Shown here: one piece after another, positions 27,041-35,231 of the stretch | Numbering within the stretch: the first letter of the stretch is position 1 | Layout: each line of letters opens with the position of its first letter | Source: SZUA-365 sp049663345 | GTDB taxonomy: Bacteria > Bacteroidota > Ignavibacteria > SZUA-365 | Assembly: GCA_049663345.1 (NCBI GenBank) | Contig: JBATDG010000129.1 | Location: forward strand, 11,616 to 75,615 | Reading direction: 5' to 3' | Length of the DNA stretch: 64,000 nt | The notes under the pieces: generated by a model | What the model was told of the DNA's origin: nothing | Seen by the model: the letters and a program-made list of their open reading frames with translations, nothing else | The model's database searches: none | Program-made: the position numbers and the translations under genes

Positions 27041-27955
27041 ATGCAGAAACGATATCCTGGATACGCAGCTCTGCGCGCGGTAAGTGTCCTGGCTATGCTG
27101 CTATGCATCACAACGCTGGGTTCGGCTCAGAACACGGTTTCATTTTTTGTTATCGGCGACTGGGGAACCGGAGGAGCCGGAGCGAAACAGGTAGGCCGCG
27201 CCATGGCTGCCCAGCATGAAACTGGCCGTGTAGATGCCATACTTACTACTGGCGATAATATTTATCCTTCCGGCGTGAAGAGCGTCGACGATCCACAGTG
27301 GCAGAGCAAGTTCGAGTGCGTATTCCCTGAGGAAGTACTCCCGGTCCCATTTTGGGCTGTACTCGGTAATCATGATTACCGCAGCAATCCCGATGCGCAA
27401 ATTGAGTATACGGGACATCTGCTCTCCGATGGAAATACCACCCGATGGCACATGCCCGGACGGATGTGGAGCACGGTATTTCGCAGCTCCGGAGCTGCGG
27501 TTCGGGTTCGTGTAGTCGGCATCGACACGCAGCAGCTTGTCGGGTCAGCAGCGCTTCGGAAGGCGCATCTCCAATGGCTGGATTCGGTCCTGGCCTCAGC
27601 AAGGGAAGAATGGATCATCGTTGTTGGTCATCACCCTGTTTACTCGCACGGATACTATGGTAATACGAAGGTTCTCGTAAAATATCTTGCACCGATGTTC
27701 GAGAAATACAGGGTCAGCGCCTATCTGGATGGACACGAGCATGATCTTCAATTGTTGAAGCGAATTAACGGCGTGCGCTATATTGTTAGCGGGGGAGGTG
27801 GCGGGAAGCGGAAAACCGTTCCCGGAATCAACACGGAGTTCTCAGCCAGTACACTTGGATTTGTTCGGCTGGACTTCGATGCGAAGCACTTGCGCATCCT
27901 TGTTTTCGATAGCAATGGCGAACGGCTTCATGGGGCGGTTGATCCGGGTAGATAA
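27041..27955 (+). CDS. secreted purple-acid-phosphatase-like metallophosphoesterase
   Basis: A 304-residue protein with an N-terminal signal peptide ending near TLGSAQ (residue 30). The dinuclear metal motifs occur in order: GDWG, GDNIY, GNHDY, VVGHHPVYSHGYYG and DGHEHDLQ. The pattern matches the small, tartrate-resistant type of acid phosphatase. It probably hydrolyses phosphoesters in the periplasm or outside the cell. The upstream 235 bases hold no convincing gene. It ends at a hairpin shared with the convergent outer-membrane gene. Confidence 0.88.
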   Translation: MQKRYPGYAALRAVSVLAMLLCITTLGSAQNTVSFFVIGDWGTGGAGAKQVGRAMAAQHETGRVDAILTTGDNIYPSGVKSVDDPQWQSKFECVFPEEVLPVPFWAVLGNHDYRSNPDAQIEYTGHLLSDGNTTRWHMPGRMWSTVFRSSGAAVRVRVVGIDTQQLVGSAALRKAHLQWLDSVLASAREEWIIVVGHHPVYSHGYYGNTKVLVKYLAPMFEKYRVSAYLDGHEHDLQLLKRINGVRYIVSGGGGGKRKTVPGINTEFSASTLGFVRLDFDAKHLRILVFDSNGERLHGAVDPGR

Positions 27956-27985
27956 AAAAAGGGGTGTCACGCACACCCCTTTTTA
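27954..27985. terminator. bidirectional terminator
   Basis: A 7-bp GGGGTGT/ACACCCC stem (27961-27967 with 27973-27979), extended by A-run/T-run pairing on both sides. Flanking A7 and T5 make it usable from both strands. It lies between the convergent phosphatase and outer-membrane protein genes. Confidence 0.88.
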
Positions 27986-28006
27986 ATCATTCGCAGGGAA
28001 TATTTA

Positions 28007-29341
28007 TCAGAAATCAGTACTGATCCCAAAGCTCAATGAGTTGCTGCTGTAATCGTAGTAGCTGGTATTCGACTGGTTGCGCAGGTACACATATCCGAGC
28101 GAGAGATTCAGTCCGTTGAAAAACAACCAATCGCCTGCGATGGACTTGCTAACGGTCAGCCAACCGCCCATGCGATCGTCGGCCCGAGTTGGTACCGCGG
28201 GGTCGGTGTAGTCAAGCGTCGAGGGATAGGAATATGTCTTGTGAATAAAGTATCCGCCGACTTTCAGCTTCATTGTCCAGGGTAAAACCTGGGTGAGCGT
28301 TAGAGTCGCTTCGTTGCTTTCGTAGCTGTATGGATCATCGAAAAGCTCTTCCTCGCCTATGAAATCTACTGCGCCGCCGACGAACGCACGTCCGCGATCC
28401 GTCAGGTTCCAGCGCTGCAAGTAGCGCAAGCTTATACCAGTGCCGTCTGTGATGCCTTGCCCCACATTTACCCAGGCACTGAGCTGACTGGTTGACGGGA
28501 TTTCGTAAACGAGATACTCCACAGAACTTTCCATCCCACCGCCCTGGCCATTTCCTCCCAAATCCATACGACCAGAACCGTTCCCGTTTCCTGAACCATT
28601 GCCGCTGCTCGATCCGCCGCCGGATCCGCTGCCCGAGCCATTACCGCCACCGTTCCCACCGCCGCCATTTCCGCCGCCATCGACGGTCAAGCCGCTGACG
28701 GGTGCGGTGAAGCCGCTGCTGCTCAACGCGGGATCGGAATTCGTAGTCGTGGAATAATCTTTATAACCGTAATCGGCTTGAACACGAATGCTTGTACGTG
28801 TTTCGAAATTAATCATGCTTCCGATGGATGCGAAATGCTCGAGGTAGCTCAACTCTCCAAAATTCGGATAGTTGCGGTAGCGTGCCCGATACGACAATGT
28901 AAGTGGAATGTCGCCGACTACTTGCTGCTTGATCGAAAGGGTTGCAAGCATTTGAGAATAGTCGTAGAGAGAATAATCTTCTTTGTCCAGTCGCATACTT
29001 CCCACACCGAGGAGAGAAATGCTGTTCACCTCGTCAGTTCCATACGGGATAGACCACGAAGCACCGAATGTATTAGTAGCATAGAATCGGTCGGGGTACT
29101 GCGAAAAAGAGGTCAGTGCGCCGGCGTAATTCAAAGCCCAGTTGGCGTCCTCTGGAAAGTACCCGTACATCAGCGTCAAATCCGTGGAAGCCGACTCTGA
29201 TGCAGAGTAGTTATGGAACATGTTGTCATCGTAGCCGTTGTCGATCGAAATCGTGCCGAGCCATTGTGCTGCCACTGGCGTGTGATTCAGAATGAGCATG
29301 CCAACGAGGAGCATCAAGGGGAAGGATATCCGGATTTTCAT
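28007..29341 (-). CDS. outer-membrane beta-barrel protein with Gly/Ser/Asn-rich loop
   Basis: A 444-residue protein with a signal peptide (cleavage near VAAQ, residue 26). Alternating hydrophobic/aromatic beta-strand pattern runs through the whole length, and the C-terminus is SFGISTDF, a typical barrel-assembly signal with terminal Phe. Residues 221-270 are a low-complexity run of Gly, Asn and Ser, probably an external loop. I do not recognise a named family. Its ATG overlaps the stop of the upstream small Ca-binding protein by four bases (ATGA), so the two are translationally coupled. It is the last gene of the cassette driven by the sigma54 promoter at 30140-30155. Confidence 0.85.
   Translation of the reverse strand: MKIRISFPLMLLVGMLILNHTPVAAQWLGTISIDNGYDDNMFHNYSASESASTDLTLMYGYFPEDANWALNYAGALTSFSQYPDRFYATNTFGASWSIPYGTDEVNSISLLGVGSMRLDKEDYSLYDYSQMLATLSIKQQVVGDIPLTLSYRARYRNYPNFGELSYLEHFASIGSMINFETRTSIRVQADYGYKDYSTTTNSDPALSSSGFTAPVSGLTVDGGGNGGGGNGGGNGSGSGSGGGSSSGNGSGNGNGSGRMDLGGNGQGGGMESSVEYLVYEIPSTSQLSAWVNVGQGITDGTGISLRYLQRWNLTDRGRAFVGGAVDFIGEEELFDDPYSYESNEATLTLTQVLPWTMKLKVGGYFIHKTYSYPSTLDYTDPAVPTRADDRMGGWLTVSKSIAGDWLFFNGLNLSLGYVYLRNQSNTSYYDYSSNSLSFGISTDF
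28532..28681 (-). repeat. low-complexity Gly/Ser/Asn-coding tract
   Basis: About 150 bases composed of degenerate GGN/AGY/AAY codons coding for a flexible loop in the outer-membrane protein. Such tracts are prone to length change by slippage. Confidence 0.7.
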
Positions 29342-29682
29342 TGAACACCTCCTTTTGCAGCACCACGACGCCGTCCCTGACGGAGTCCAGTGCCGCTGCA
29401 GCGGTCGTCGGAAATACCATCGCCATCATGATCGATGAAGCGATCGCGGCGCTGCTGCCTTAGCTGGCGTCCGGAACCGCTGGTGGGCTCTTGCGTTTGC
29501 TCATCCTTGCGCAGGTTGTCATCGATTCCATCGCCGTCCGAGTCTACGAATTCCGGCTGTGTACTCTGCTGACGCGGCTCTGCCTGCTTGCCGTCGCCCG
29601 CATTTTTACTTTGGGGTTTCTCCTGAGCCAGGAGAGGTGCGGCGCTGATCGCGAGGGCTATAAAAAAGAATAAGATTTTCAT
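29338..29682 (-). CDS. small secreted protein with two DxDGDG calcium-binding motifs
   Basis: A 114-residue protein with a signal peptide (MKILFFFIALAISAAPLLAQ). Two copies of an acidic loop occur: FVDSDGDGIDDN and FIDHDGDGISDD. These match the calcium loops of EF-hand-like / thrombospondin type 3 repeats (DxDxDGxxDD). The rest is Gln/Arg-rich. The start at 29682 is chosen because it begins the signal peptide. It overlaps the outer-membrane protein gene by 4 bases and lies 54 bases after a related small gene. Likely role: calcium-stabilised partner of the barrel; function otherwise unknown. Confidence 0.82.
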   Translation of the reverse strand: MKILFFFIALAISAAPLLAQEKPQSKNAGDGKQAEPRQQSTQPEFVDSDGDGIDDNLRKDEQTQEPTSGSGRQLRQQRRDRFIDHDGDGISDDRCSGTGLRQGRRRGAAKGGVQ

Positions 29683-29736
29683 GATTGTTCTCCAGAAAAA
29701 AGTGACGGGCGGCGTTGCGGCCGCCCGACGCATCCG

Positions 29737-30099
29737 TTATTTGGCCTGCTGACGACCCTTGCGCGTGACACCGGCTGGTGTTGCGCCATCACCATCAACG
29801 CAGGAACCATCGCGCAGACGAGCTCGCTGCGCAGTTCCCGTGCACTGTCCCGTGCCGTTGCCAGTGCCGTTACCGGCGCCCTGGCGGGCATGCTGACGCT
29901 GCTGGGAGGTTCCGTCTGCCTGATGATCACAGATACCGTCACCATCTTCATCGACGAAGCGGGGACCCGGAGTTTGCGTGGTCGTTTTCGTGACCGCGGT
30001 CTTCGCGTCTTTTCCTGCTTGTTTCTGCTGCGCGGCTGCATTGCTGTTGAGACCAACAAGCAGGACGGCGATGGCGAAAAGGAAAGTGATGTGTTTCAT
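29737..30099 (-). CDS. small secreted protein with one DxDGDG calcium-binding motif
   Basis: A 120-residue protein with a signal peptide (MKHITFLFAIAVLLVGLNSNAAAQ). One calcium-loop motif, FVDEDGDGICD, contains a Cys; two other Cys occur in the QCTGTAQ and RDGSCVDGDG segments. A Gly/Asn/Thr repeat (GNGTGNGTGQ) lies between. It starts at the ATG after AGAGG and is the first gene downstream of a perfect sigma54 promoter. It is similar in plan to the next gene, suggesting duplication followed by divergence. No enzymatic motif is seen. Confidence 0.82.
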   Translation of the reverse strand: MKHITFLFAIAVLLVGLNSNAAAQQKQAGKDAKTAVTKTTTQTPGPRFVDEDGDGICDHQADGTSQQRQHARQGAGNGTGNGTGQCTGTAQRARLRDGSCVDGDGATPAGVTRKGRQQAK

Positions 30100-30139
30100 A
30101 AAAGCCTCTAAGTGAAAACTGAGGTTACAATACAGGTGT

Positions 30140-30155
30140 TGCAAGCATCGTGCCA
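30140..30155 (-). promoter_or_regulatory. sigma54 (-24/-12) promoter
   Basis: On the minus strand the bases read TGGCACGATGCTTGCA, which matches the consensus TGGCACG-N4-TTGCA with the required GG-N10-GC spacing. The predicted start site leaves a leader of about 30 bases with an AGAGG ribosome site before the ATG at 30099. The gene just upstream encodes a sigma54-activating response regulator. Confidence 0.92.
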
Positions 30156-30239
30156 GAATGAACTGATCCGGATTGCTGTGGAACTGAGAGCCGATAGTTG
30201 CCGGCGCCGGGGAAATCGACATTATCGTCGAAATGGAAT

Positions 30240-30272
30240 GGCAGAAATTGTCGAAAAGCGGCAGAAATTGCC
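30240..30272 (-). promoter_or_regulatory. candidate enhancer: two GGCAGAAATTG sites
   Basis: GGCAGAAATTG occurs at 30240-30250 and 30260-30270, exactly 20 bases (two helical turns) apart. The second extends to the near-palindrome GGCA-N5-TGCC and the first to GGCA-N5-TGTC. They lie about 85 to 117 bases upstream of the -24 box, the usual range for NtrC-family activator sites, and just past the end of the regulator gene. Confidence 0.65.
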
Positions 30273-30288
30273 TCAGAATCGTAGGCTG

Positions 30289-31656
30289 TCAATCGCGGTA
30301 TTTCGTGATTTTATAGCGGAGAGTCCTCTCCGATATGCCCAGAATATCCGCCGCCTTCACCTGGTTGCCGCTGCTTTTTTTCAGGGCCTTGTCGATAAGA
30401 ATGCGCTCAAGCGATTCAACCCGTTCGTTGAGATCGCCCAGTTCGAGAAGTTCATGGGAAGCGAATGAGGAAGATGCCGCCGCTGCGGTGATAGAAGGAG
30501 GCAGGTCGCGGGTAGTAATAGTTTCTTCCCGGGTGAGGACGACCGCACGCTGCATGATATTTTCAAGTTCGCGCACGTTACCCGGAAAGTCGTAGCGCAT
30601 CAGGGCGTCCATTGCTTCATGAGAAAGCGAGTGCACGTTCTTTCCATTGATCTCGGCGTATTTGAGAATGAACTCATGTACAAGAGGACCAATATCTTCC
30701 CTGCGTTCCCTCAATGCCGGCAAAGGAATCGTTACCACATTGAGACGGTAGAGAAGATCTTCGCGAAATTCGCCTGCTTCAATCATCGTCTCGAGATCAC
30801 GGTTTGTAGCAGCCACAATACGGACGTCAAGCTGCAGCGTTTCAGAGCCGCCGACACGCTCAATCTGTCCGAACTGCAGGGCACGCAGCAGCTTAACCTG
30901 TATAGTGAGTGGAATGTCGCCTACTTCGTCAACGAACAGCGTGCCGCCGTTGGCTTGTTCGAATTTTCCGATCCGCTGCCGCTCGGCGCCGGTGAACGAT
31001 CCCTTTTCATGACCAAAAAGTTCACTCTCGAACAAGGTCTCCGGCAATGCGGCGCAATTTACAACGATGAACGGCTTATCCTTTCGAGCGCTCGCCATGT
31101 GGATGGCGCGTGCGATCAGCTCTTTTCCGGTTCCGCTTTCTCCGCGAATGAGCACCGACGCTTTGCTGCTGGCTACGCGTCCAGCCGTATTCAGCACTTC
31201 TTCCATCTCGCCGCTCTGCGAAATAATGTTCGCGAAGGAATAGCGCTCGGCGAGCTGTTCGCGAAGAAGACGATTTTCCGATACGAGCATGCAGTGTTCT
31301 CTCGCACGCTCGATAATCAACAGCAATTCCTCCAGTTCTACCGGCTTCTGCAGGTAATCGAACGCACCGAGCTTCATGATGTTGACGGCGGTTTCTATGT
31401 TGCCGTAGGCGGTGATGACAACGACAGGAATGTCGGGATTGATGTCGCGCACCGAGCGGAGTACGTCCATGCCAGTTAGATCCGGCATGCGAAAGTCCGT
31501 CAGCACGAGATCCACATGATTATCGCGGACATGAGAAATTGCGGCGTTGCCGCTGGCCGCTTCGCTGAGGGTGAACCCTTTTTTTCTGAGAAAGCCGGCG
31601 ATGGATGCGCGCTGCGCCTCTTCGTCATCGACAACAAGTATGTTGAATTCATTCAT
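30289..31656 (-). CDS. NtrC-family sigma54-dependent response regulator
   Basis: A 455-residue protein of three domains. The receiver domain (1-120) has the acidic pair in VVDDEE, phospho-acceptor Asp54 and the conserved Lys in QKP. The AAA+ domain (about 143-370) has Walker A GESGTGKE (172-179), the sigma54-contacting loop in the variant GSFTGA (219-224), and Walker B FVDEVGDI. The C-terminal Fis-type helix-turn-helix is NQVKAADILGISERTLRYKI. It works as an enhancer-binding activator of sigma54 RNA polymerase. It lies 92 bases downstream of its likely kinase and just upstream of a perfect sigma54 promoter. Confidence 0.95.
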   Translation of the reverse strand: MNEFNILVVDDEEAQRASIAGFLRKKGFTLSEAASGNAAISHVRDNHVDLVLTDFRMPDLTGMDVLRSVRDINPDIPVVVITAYGNIETAVNIMKLGAFDYLQKPVELEELLLIIERAREHCMLVSENRLLREQLAERYSFANIISQSGEMEEVLNTAGRVASSKASVLIRGESGTGKELIARAIHMASARKDKPFIVVNCAALPETLFESELFGHEKGSFTGAERQRIGKFEQANGGTLFVDEVGDIPLTIQVKLLRALQFGQIERVGGSETLQLDVRIVAATNRDLETMIEAGEFREDLLYRLNVVTIPLPALRERREDIGPLVHEFILKYAEINGKNVHSLSHEAMDALMRYDFPGNVRELENIMQRAVVLTREETITTRDLPPSITAAAASSSFASHELLELGDLNERVESLERILIDKALKKSSGNQVKAADILGISERTLRYKITKYRD

Positions 31657-31748
31657 TGGATTCTCTGCTGCTATTCTATCATTCAGAAATATGATGCTTC
31701 CGGATCAATTCGGTTGCCTGCCTGTGCCGGAGCCACGAGCCGTCTTCG

Positions 31749-33824
31749 CTATGTCCGCGGTTCATTGCCGGATGCGGGATTGAATGCGTCGTCCGCCGCA
31801 GCTGGAAGAAGGATCTGGAAACTGCTCCCGCCTCGTTCGGCACTGGCCACAGTAATCTCGCCACCGTGTTCACTGACAATCTGGTGGACGATGCTCAATC
31901 CGAGTCCGGTACCGGTGCTTTTGGTAGTAAAATACAGGTTGAATATTTTCTTGCGGATTTCTTCAGAAATCCCGGGTCCGTTGTCCGCAATCGTTATTGC
32001 AACCTGCGTACCGACCCGGTTGGCGATCACTTTGATAAGCCCGCCTTCTGACAACGCTTCAATACCATTCTGGAGAATATTCAGCAGCACCTGCTGCATT
32101 TTCCCGCGGTCCGCCATGACCGTGAGTCCTTCGTCGGCAAGCAGCTGAATCTGTACGTTCTGTTTGGATGCCTGACTCCCCACGACTTCGATGCTTTCGC
32201 GAAGCATCACACTGACTTCGCAGCTCTGCAGTGAAAGGCGCGGGGGACGCGCGAATTCAAGAAATTGCGTAATGATGCTGTTTACCCGCTGCACTTCCGA
32301 ACGGACCGTACGCGTGAGCTGCAAGTATTCCTCTGCATCAGCTGCGGGAATAAACTCGCTTTGAAAACGCTGAGCGATGATGTTGATTGCGTTCAGGGGA
32401 TTGCGAATTTCATGAGCGATGCCGCCGGCGAGTTCGCCCATCGCTGTGACGCGATCTTTCCTCTGCAGCTGCTCCTGGATGCGCCTCTGATCAGTGACGT
32501 CGCGTGCGATAGCGACGATGGTCTCGACCGCTCCGCCGTCGTCGCGAATCACCGACGTGCTCACAGCGAGCGTACGCTGATCTCCTGACTTCAGCTTGAG
32601 CTGTGTTTCTTCATACGGAATGGCGAGGGCGCTCCGGTGAGTACGCTGCAGGAGCAAGCTATCGTTTTTGCAGATTTCCAGGCAGGGACGGCCAAGCACA
32701 TCCTCCGCGCGCAGGCCGAGCAATTGCGCGGCTGTTTGATTGAATACCGTAATGATTCCAACTGCATCCGTGGCGACGACAGCGTCGGCAATATTGTCAA
32801 GTACTAATCCCGTGTAGCTGCGGATTTTACGATGCTCCTGCTGCAGCACGCCGAAGCGCTGCCGCGTATGCAGCAGCACAAGCAGGATGGCTGCGGTAAT
32901 AAAAAACCCGAATGCAATGAACAGCACCCGATGCATCGAACGCTGCTGGATCGCGCGAACGTGATCGAGCGACAGGCCGATTCGCATAAGCACCATTTCC
33001 TCATTTGCGAGCTCGAGGCGCTTAACTACTTCAAAGGCAGGTACATTCGCATAGTCGATAACCCGCGAACGGGTGCTGTCGGAGGCGAAGGCGCTGCGCA
33101 GAAAAGGATCGGTATCTATCGCGCTCATTTCATGAACCCCGTCACTCGCGGTCAGAATTCCTTCATGATCCTGCAGCACCACATATTCTATGGAGGCCGT
33201 GGTCCCAATATCGCGCAGCAATTTCCCGACACCCAGGCGCATACGCATTTCCAGCATCGCCGATGCGGAGATGCCGAGAAGCACGGCGCCTCGATTCTTC
33301 TCCCGCACCTGAACTAGAACGTACATATTTTGCTGCGACCATGGCATGCGCATACCGCCTTGAGCCAGCCATGAGTAGTCGCCGTGGAGGACCGGCAGGA
33401 GAAGTTCACTGGAGAGCGCTTCTGTGGAATCCATCGCTTTGAGGGACAGAGCAGCAGGAATATTCGCTGCAGTCACCTTGCCGGTTCGGTCGAAAACAAC
33501 TATCAGGTCGACGGATATGTCAGCGGAGAGGGGATCGAGCGCTGCGGACTTCTCAGAAATAATGCGCGAATCCACCAGTCTGGCGGCCAGACGCAGCCGA
33601 TCGACGATTGCCTGTTCTAGCTCGGCGTTCGCGGCGACTGTCGTCGCGGTGCTGCGGTTCACCGTTTCTATGAGCATCTCCGCTTCGGATTCGACGAACT
33701 TCAAAAGTTCTTCGCGGCTCTGCGAAACCTCAAACCAGACGAAGAGCGTTATCGTCACCGCGAGCACTGAAAGTCCGGCAAGCAGCAGCTTTGATCTGGA
33801 GGGGAAAGTATTGATGCGTTTCAT
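31749..33824 (-). CDS. membrane sensor histidine kinase with PAS domain
   Basis: A 691-residue kinase. A transmembrane helix (residues 12-31) and a second (300-320) flank a periplasmic sensor domain of about 265 residues. A PAS domain (about 335-445) contains DNIADAVVATDAVGIITVFN. HisKA has the phospho-acceptor His471 in AGGIAHEIRNPLN. The HATPase domain has the N box NILQNGIEAL, ADNGPGI (G1) and GTGLGLSIV (G2). It presumably phosphorylates the adjacent NtrC-type regulator. What the periplasmic domain senses is unknown. A sigma54-like site precedes it, suggesting feedback. Confidence 0.93.
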   Translation of the reverse strand: MKRINTFPSRSKLLLAGLSVLAVTITLFVWFEVSQSREELLKFVESEAEMLIETVNRSTATTVAANAELEQAIVDRLRLAARLVDSRIISEKSAALDPLSADISVDLIVVFDRTGKVTAANIPAALSLKAMDSTEALSSELLLPVLHGDYSWLAQGGMRMPWSQQNMYVLVQVREKNRGAVLLGISASAMLEMRMRLGVGKLLRDIGTTASIEYVVLQDHEGILTASDGVHEMSAIDTDPFLRSAFASDSTRSRVIDYANVPAFEVVKRLELANEEMVLMRIGLSLDHVRAIQQRSMHRVLFIAFGFFITAAILLVLLHTRQRFGVLQQEHRKIRSYTGLVLDNIADAVVATDAVGIITVFNQTAAQLLGLRAEDVLGRPCLEICKNDSLLLQRTHRSALAIPYEETQLKLKSGDQRTLAVSTSVIRDDGGAVETIVAIARDVTDQRRIQEQLQRKDRVTAMGELAGGIAHEIRNPLNAINIIAQRFQSEFIPAADAEEYLQLTRTVRSEVQRVNSIITQFLEFARPPRLSLQSCEVSVMLRESIEVVGSQASKQNVQIQLLADEGLTVMADRGKMQQVLLNILQNGIEALSEGGLIKVIANRVGTQVAITIADNGPGISEEIRKKIFNLYFTTKSTGTGLGLSIVHQIVSEHGGEITVASAERGGSSFQILLPAAADDAFNPASGNEPRT

Positions 33825-34103
33825 TAAATTTCTCTTGTCGGCATATTAATACGCTCACAGATAAAATGCACATATCATGCCAGAAATCGGCACTCGCTAG
33901 AGAAGCGTTTCGGAGGAGTTCCTCACTCCCAGCTTCACCGGTTGGCAAATCCACTTGTATTTTGCTAACATAACGTGATCGGCATTAAGAGATTTTCAAT
34001 GAATCTTCACTGAACAGCTTCCAGCATTACTGCCGGCGGCGGCCGGGATTTCTGCATTTCACACATCGACATAGAATTTGATTTTTCCGGAGTATCCAGA
34101 GCG
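33825..34103. other. divergent intergenic region (kinase / glycosyltransferase)
   Basis: This 279-base gap holds the sigma54-like site at 33867-33882. It also has TGCCAGAAATCGGCA at 33878-33892 and a GCAGAAAT octamer on the minus strand at 34048-34055, both resembling the proposed enhancer at 30240-30272. No gene and no convincing forward promoter were seen. Confidence 0.5.
33867..33882 (-). promoter_or_regulatory. sigma54-like promoter of the histidine kinase gene
   Basis: The minus strand reads TGGCATGATATGTGCA, with GG-N10-GC spacing identical to the site at 30140. Two bases differ from the best consensus (TGGCAT for TGGCAC, GTGC for TTGC). It is 43 bases upstream of the kinase ATG, a normal distance. 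Confidence 0.65.
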
Positions 34104-35180
34104 ATGAGCGACAAGATCACTGTATTGCACCTGATCAACACCATGGAGTGGGGTGGTGTGCGAAAACACGTGCTCGATCTCGCGGACGGCCTCGTCGCTC
34201 ATGGAGTGCGATCATTCATCGCGGCATGGATTCCTCCGGGCGACGCGCTCCATGAAGATCCCCGGGTATTATCCCTTCCGCTCTATGATGAATGGAATAC
34301 ATTGAAATCGCCGAAGGGTTTTGTTGTCTCAATCCGAAAGCTGCGCGTGCTGCTTGGTCAGGAGAATGTGCGGATGGTGCATATGCATAGCCGGTATGCG
34401 ACACTACTTGGAAGCCTGGCCATTCGCGGCAGCCGGATTGATCGTGTCTACACAGTTCACAACACCTTCGATGATCTGAAATGGATGCCGTGGTATCCTT
34501 CCGATGTGATTGCCCCGGCGTCAACAGTCCGCGAACACTTCCTGGCAAATGTGAGGGGATCGGAGAAGATTCACATTCAAACGATTGCCCACGGCGTCGG
34601 TATTTCGCCGCTGCCTCCGGCTTCGCCTGCATCCCCGCCGCGTTTCTGTTTCGCCGGGAGGCTTCGCGAAGAAAAGGGCGTGCGTGTCCTTTATGACGCC
34701 TTGCTGCGGCTGAGAAATGGAGACGGAGTGTTTCCCGGGATTGATATCGTTGGCGATGGCCCCTTGTTCACATGGCTGCAAGAAAAGATAAAGGAGGATT
34801 TCCCCGGGAATCAGATAACCATGCATGGCTATATGCAGAATCCCGCGCCCTTGATCGCCGGCGCTGCTGCTTTACTGTTCCCGTCTGTGCGTCTGGACAG
34901 TGCGCCATATATCAACCTCGAAGCCATGGCGATGGGTGTACCTGTAATCGCCAGCAACATCGATGCGCTTCGGGATCTCGTCGTTCCGGATGAGACCGGT
35001 ATAGTGTTCCCAGCCGGAGATGCTGCGGCGCTTGCTGAAGCGCTGCGGTACGCCGCGGACCACCCGGAAACCATGTCTGCAATGGGAATGCGAGGAAAAG
35101 AGCTTGTGAGGGAACATCACGGACTCGAACGGATGTGCGCGGAAACCGCGGCGTTTTATCGAGTGGTAATGAAATCCTGA
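34104..35180 (+). CDS. glycosyltransferase family 4 protein
   Basis: A 358-residue GT-B fold glycosyltransferase. The N-terminal acceptor domain begins TVLHLINTMEWGGVRKHVLDLA; the C-terminal donor domain begins RFCFAGRLREEKGVRVLYDAL. The nucleotide-sugar binding stretch SAPYINLEAMAMGVPVIAS corresponds to the EX7E region of the family, although the first Glu appears replaced by Ser/Asp. Probably acts in surface polysaccharide or lipid glycosylation in the cytoplasm. It stands alone on its strand, so the acceptor is not evident. Confidence 0.88.
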   Translation: MSDKITVLHLINTMEWGGVRKHVLDLADGLVAHGVRSFIAAWIPPGDALHEDPRVLSLPLYDEWNTLKSPKGFVVSIRKLRVLLGQENVRMVHMHSRYATLLGSLAIRGSRIDRVYTVHNTFDDLKWMPWYPSDVIAPASTVREHFLANVRGSEKIHIQTIAHGVGISPLPPASPASPPRFCFAGRLREEKGVRVLYDALLRLRNGDGVFPGIDIVGDGPLFTWLQEKIKEDFPGNQITMHGYMQNPAPLIAGAAALLFPSVRLDSAPYINLEAMAMGVPVIASNIDALRDLVVPDETGIVFPAGDAAALAEALRYAADHPETMSAMGMRGKELVREHHGLERMCAETAAFYRVVMKS

Positions 35181-35183
35181 AAT

Positions 35184-35214
35184 AAAAAAAGGCGGCAGCA
35201 GAACTGTCGCCTTT
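35184..35214. terminator. hairpin terminator between convergent genes
   Basis: An 11-bp stem (35188-35198 with 35204-35214, one G-U pair), loop CAGAA. On the minus strand it is followed by a run of seven T, ideal for ending the lipoprotein transcript; on the plus strand the T-run is short. Confidence 0.82.
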
Positions 35215-35231
35215 CTAAAAACACGCGGACG

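Noticed and set aside
26890..27219. 109-codon frame upstream of and overlapping the acid phosphatase gene
   Set aside because: It overlaps the phosphatase coding region in another frame, has no recognisable motif and no Shine-Dalgarno.
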